From JACCZX01 sp040003315 (GTDB lineage: Bacteria > Pseudomonadota > Gammaproteobacteria > Burkholderiales > Burkholderiaceae_F), in contig JBDUCU010000010.1 of the NCBI GenBank assembly GCA_040003315.1, positions 1-42,719 on the forward strand: 42,719 nt of DNA, read 5' to 3'. Position 1 is the stretch's first letter. The number at the start of each line of letters is the position of its first letter. Positions 39,938 through 42,719 of this stretch are shown here, piece by piece. The notes under the pieces were generated by a model that was given only the letters and a program-made list of their open reading frames with translations, was not told where the DNA came from and made no database searches. The position numbers and the translations under genes were made by a program.

Positions 39938-42469
39938 ATGTCCGCAGTTCCCGATCAGCCTCCGATGAATCAGCCGCAGCCCGACGGCAAGGCCGACTAT
40001 GGTGCGAGCAGCATCCAGATCCTCGAAGGGCTGGAAGCCGTGCGCAAGCGACCCGGCATGTATATCGGGGATACGCACGACGGAACAGGCTTGCACCACA
40101 TGGTTTTCGAAGTGGTCGACAATTCGGTCGACGAGGCGCTGGCTGGCTACTGCGATGACATCATCGTCACGATCCACACCGACAATTCGATATCGGTGGT
40201 CGATAACGGTCGTGGCATTCCCACCGGAATCAAGTTTGACGATAAGCACGAGCCTAAACGATCGGCGGCCGAAATTGCTCTGACCGAACTGCACGCCGGC
40301 GGAAAGTTCAACCAGAACAGTTACAAGGTCTCGGGCGGTCTGCACGGCGTCGGTGTCTCCTGCGTCAACGCGCTGTCGGAATGGCTGCGGCTCACCATTC
40401 GCCGCGGCGGCAACACGCACTATCAGGAGTTTCGTCGCGGGGATCTTCAGGACAGGATTGTCCAGGTCGTGCAGTCCGATCAGGGTCCGGTCGAAGCTTC
40501 GCCGATGAAAATCACCGGGCCGACTGATCTGCGTGGCACCGAAGTTCATTTTCTGCCCGACGACACGATCTTCACCAACGTCGACTTTCACTATGACGTT
40601 CTGTCGAAGCGGCTGCGCGAGCTGTCGTTCCTGAACAATGGCGTGCGGATCAAACTGGTCGATCAGCGCATCGGCAAAGAAGAAGACTTTGCGTTTGCAG
40701 GCGGTGTCAAAGGCTTTGTCCAGTACATCAACAAGGCCAAGAACGTGCTGCACCCGAACGTTTTCTACGTCAACACCGAGTCGAGCTCGGGCGGCACTCA
40801 AGTCGGTGTCGAAGTCGCGATGCAGTGGAACGATGGCTATAACGAAAGCCTGCTCGCGTTTACCAACAACATCCCGCAACGCGACGGGGGCACGCACATC
40901 ACCGGGCTGCGGGCCGCGATGACCCGCGTGCTTAACAACTACATCAAGAGCCACGAGTTCGACAAGAAGGCCAAGGTCGAAACGACCGGTGACGACATGC
41001 GCGAAGGGCTTGCGTGTGTGCTGTCGGTCAAGGTGCCCGAGCCGAAATTCAGCTCGCAGACCAAGGACAAGCTGGTGTCATCCGAGGTGCGGCCTGCAGT
41101 CGAAGACGCGGTCGGACGCGCGCTCGAGAGCTATCTGCTCGAGCGGCCCGCCGACGCTAGGATCATTTGCAGCAAAATCGTCGACGCCGCACGCGCGCGG
41201 GAGGCAGCCCGAAAGGCGCGCGAGATGACGCGCCGCAAAGGCGTGCTCGACGGTGTCGGGCTGCCCGGCAAGCTGGCCGATTGCCAGGAAAAGGACCCGG
41301 CGCGCTCGGAGATTTATATCGTCGAGGGCGACTCCGCGGGCGGTTCGGCCAAGCAGGGCCGCGATCGCAAGTTTCAGGCGGTGCTGCCGCTGCGCGGCAA
41401 GGTGCTCAATGTCGAGAAAGCGCGCTTCGATAAGTTGATTTCGTCGGAGCAGATCGCAACGCTGATCACCGCGCTGGGCACCGGCATCGGCGCGCCCGAT
41501 ACGCCCGATGGCTTCAACCTCAGCAAGCTCCGCTATCACCGCATCATCATCATGACCGACGCCGATGTCGACGGCGCCCACATCCGCACGCTGCTGCTGA
41601 CGCTTTTTTATCGCCAGATGCCGCTGCTGGTCGAGCAGGGCCACATTTATATCGCGCAGCCTCCGCTCTACCGCATCAAGCACGGCAAGGATGAGCGCTA
41701 TATCAAGGACGACCACGAACTCGCGCAGTACATCGTCACGCTTGCATTGAAAGATGCGAAGCTGGTGCCCAACGAAGCGGTGGCGCCGATTGAAGGACCG
41801 GCTCTCGAGGCGCTTGCGCGCCAGTACCTGGTGGCCGATGCAGTGATCAAGCGACTCTCCCGAGTGATGGATCGGCCGGCACTCGAAGCACTGCTCGCCG
41901 GGTTGGAACTTGACCTCGACAATGCGGCCAGCGCCGAGGCGTCGGCCGTGCGGTTGACCGGTGCGCTGGGCAACTCGACCGTGCATGTGTATGCGCAACA
42001 CGACTCGGTCACCGACAAGCACCGGCTGCGTATCGAGCGTCGTCATCACGGCAACGTCAAGCTGAGTGCAATCGATGCCGACTTCGTGCACGGGGCGGAC
42101 TATGCAACGCTCGCGGCCGCGGCGCGTACGTTCAAGGGGATGATCGGTACCGGCGCTCGCGTCATACGCGGCACGGGCGACAAGGAAAAGCAGGCTGCGA
42201 TCGGGGGTTTTGCCGAGGCGATCGACTGGTTGATGCGCGAGGCAGACAGTTCGGTGACGCGCCAGCGCTACAAAGGCCTCGGCGAGATGAATCCATCTCA
42301 GCTGTGGGAGACCACGATGGATCCTGCAGTGCGCCGCATGCTGAAGGTGCAGATCGACGACGCGATCGGCGCGGATCAGATTTTTACGACCTTGATGGGC
42401 GACGAGGTCGAGCCGCGGCGTCAGTTTATCGAGTCAAACGCGCTGGCCGCCAGCAATATTGACGTTTGA
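39938..42469 (+). CDS. gyrB: DNA gyrase subunit B
   Basis: This is the ATPase subunit of DNA gyrase, which introduces negative supercoils. The GHKL ATPase motifs DNSVDEALAG (61-70), DNGRGIPTG (89-97) and GGLHGVGVSCVNALSEWL are intact. The Toprim motifs EGDSAGGSAKQG and MTDADVDGAHIRTLL follow. An insertion of about 170 residues typical of Gram-negative GyrB precedes QRYKGLGEMNPSQLWETTMD. The ATG at 39938 is chosen (843 residues); the frame opens at a TTG at 39923, and the ATG at 39965 is also possible. No clear ribosome binding site was seen. Confidence 0.97.
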   Translation: MSAVPDQPPMNQPQPDGKADYGASSIQILEGLEAVRKRPGMYIGDTHDGTGLHHMVFEVVDNSVDEALAGYCDDIIVTIHTDNSISVVDNGRGIPTGIKFDDKHEPKRSAAEIALTELHAGGKFNQNSYKVSGGLHGVGVSCVNALSEWLRLTIRRGGNTHYQEFRRGDLQDRIVQVVQSDQGPVEASPMKITGPTDLRGTEVHFLPDDTIFTNVDFHYDVLSKRLRELSFLNNGVRIKLVDQRIGKEEDFAFAGGVKGFVQYINKAKNVLHPNVFYVNTESSSGGTQVGVEVAMQWNDGYNESLLAFTNNIPQRDGGTHITGLRAAMTRVLNNYIKSHEFDKKAKVETTGDDMREGLACVLSVKVPEPKFSSQTKDKLVSSEVRPAVEDAVGRALESYLLERPADARIICSKIVDAARAREAARKAREMTRRKGVLDGVGLPGKLADCQEKDPARSEIYIVEGDSAGGSAKQGRDRKFQAVLPLRGKVLNVEKARFDKLISSEQIATLITALGTGIGAPDTPDGFNLSKLRYHRIIIMTDADVDGAHIRTLLLTLFYRQMPLLVEQGHIYIAQPPLYRIKHGKDERYIKDDHELAQYIVTLALKDAKLVPNEAVAPIEGPALEALARQYLVADAVIKRLSRVMDRPALEALLAGLELDLDNAASAEASAVRLTGALGNSTVHVYAQHDSVTDKHRLRIERRHHGNVKLSAIDADFVHGADYATLAAAARTFKGMIGTGARVIRGTGDKEKQAAIGGFAEAIDWLMREADSSVTRQRYKGLGEMNPSQLWETTMDPAVRRMLKVQIDDAIGADQIFTTLMGDEVEPRRQFIESNALAASNIDV

Positions 42470-42586
42470 TTGTGATCCCGCTGAACATCATTACAGTTAG
42501 GCTCACTCGTAATTAAAGTTATTGCTTAACTTGATCAGCACGCCTTCACACGCAGTCGAGCTTGATGTCGGCTTTCGACGGCGGAT

Positions 42587-42719
42587 TCAGCCGGTCAACG
42601 CGACAGATTGGCTGAACATTTCAGCCGGCGTCTGGAAGCCAAGAGTCTTCCGCGGCCTATCGTTCAATTGTCTCGCCACGGCGTTGAGCTTGGCTTGTGA
42701 GTAGCTCGAGATGTCGATG
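42587..42719 (-). mobile_element. IS30-family insertion sequence, C-terminal end of transposase gene
   Basis: The minus strand encodes the last 43 residues of a transposase, including KLNAVARQLNDRPRKTLGFQ and TPAEMFSQSVALTG then stop. This is the characteristic end of IS30-family transposases, close to the last catalytic residues. The gene is cut by the right edge of the window, so intactness is unknown. In IS30 elements the terminal inverted repeat overlaps or closely follows the transposase stop, so the element's end is probably within about 42560-42610. The other end is out of view. Confidence 0.85.

Noticed and set aside
39881..40954. A 357-codon minus-strand frame opposite gyrB.
   Set aside because: It is fully antisense to GyrB, whose ATPase motifs are intact; no independent evidence supports it.

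Overview
The window looks like the replication-origin region of a high-GC betaproteobacterium, most likely in the order Burkholderiales. The evidence is the block gyrB-dnaN-dnaA / rpmH-rnpA-yidD-yidC-mnmE, the second origin-linked block mnmG-rsmG-parA-parB-atpIBEFHAGD, a GTP-type PEP carboxykinase, a 3-hydroxybutyrate oligomer hydrolase typical of polyhydroxybutyrate users, and a GyrB with the Gram-negative insertion. Genus and species cannot be fixed from the sequence alone.

Layout, left to right. 1-5409 (minus): the F-type ATP synthase operon atpI-B-E-F-H-A-G-D, with atpD running off the left edge. 5493-9797 (minus): mnmG-rsmG-parA-parB, preceded by two parS sites at 9879-9894 and 9908-9923. 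A rho-independent terminator follows parB, and the best atp promoter is written through that same hairpin. 9932-11863: an unusual membrane protein joining a cytoplasmic helix-turn-helix-like domain to a periplasmic AsmA-like domain. 12097-16769: a complete branched-chain amino acid type ABC importer (livG-F-K-H-M). 16880-18754: PEP carboxykinase (pckG). 18934-19140: a cold-shock protein with a strong terminator. 19396-21070: a GNAT acetyltransferase and an AbrB/AmoA-family membrane protein, followed by a decayed tctA remnant. 21318-25267: a ferric-iron-type ABC importer. 25513-29829: a four-gene MacAB/DevBCA-like ABC exporter. 29986-32127: a 3-hydroxybutyrate oligomer hydrolase predicted to be a lipoprotein. 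32230-36734: mnmE, yidC, yidD, rnpA and rpmH, with one small membrane-protein gene on the opposite strand. 36735-38811: the probable oriC zone around dnaA. 38812-42469: dnaN and gyrB. 42587-42719: the C-terminal end of an IS30-family transposase.

Nearly every gene points away from the dnaA region, so transcription runs with replication. The one clear exception among the genes to the left of the origin is the small membrane-protein gene at 33696-34007. About 22 kb of transport and metabolism genes separates mnmE from mnmG, two genes that often lie much closer together near betaproteobacterial origins. Together the window holds replication initiation, chromosome partition, energy coupling, membrane-protein insertion, tRNA wobble modification, and carbon and amino acid uptake.

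No tRNA, rRNA or CRISPR array was recognised. No clearly new multi-gene defence or mobile system was found. The most unusual items are the HTH-TM-AsmA fusion next to parS, the promoter-in-terminator arrangement at the par/atp boundary, a parS site over the likely mnmG promoter, an arginine in place of the Walker A lysine in LivF, and an RnpA lacking the asparagine of its RNR motif.
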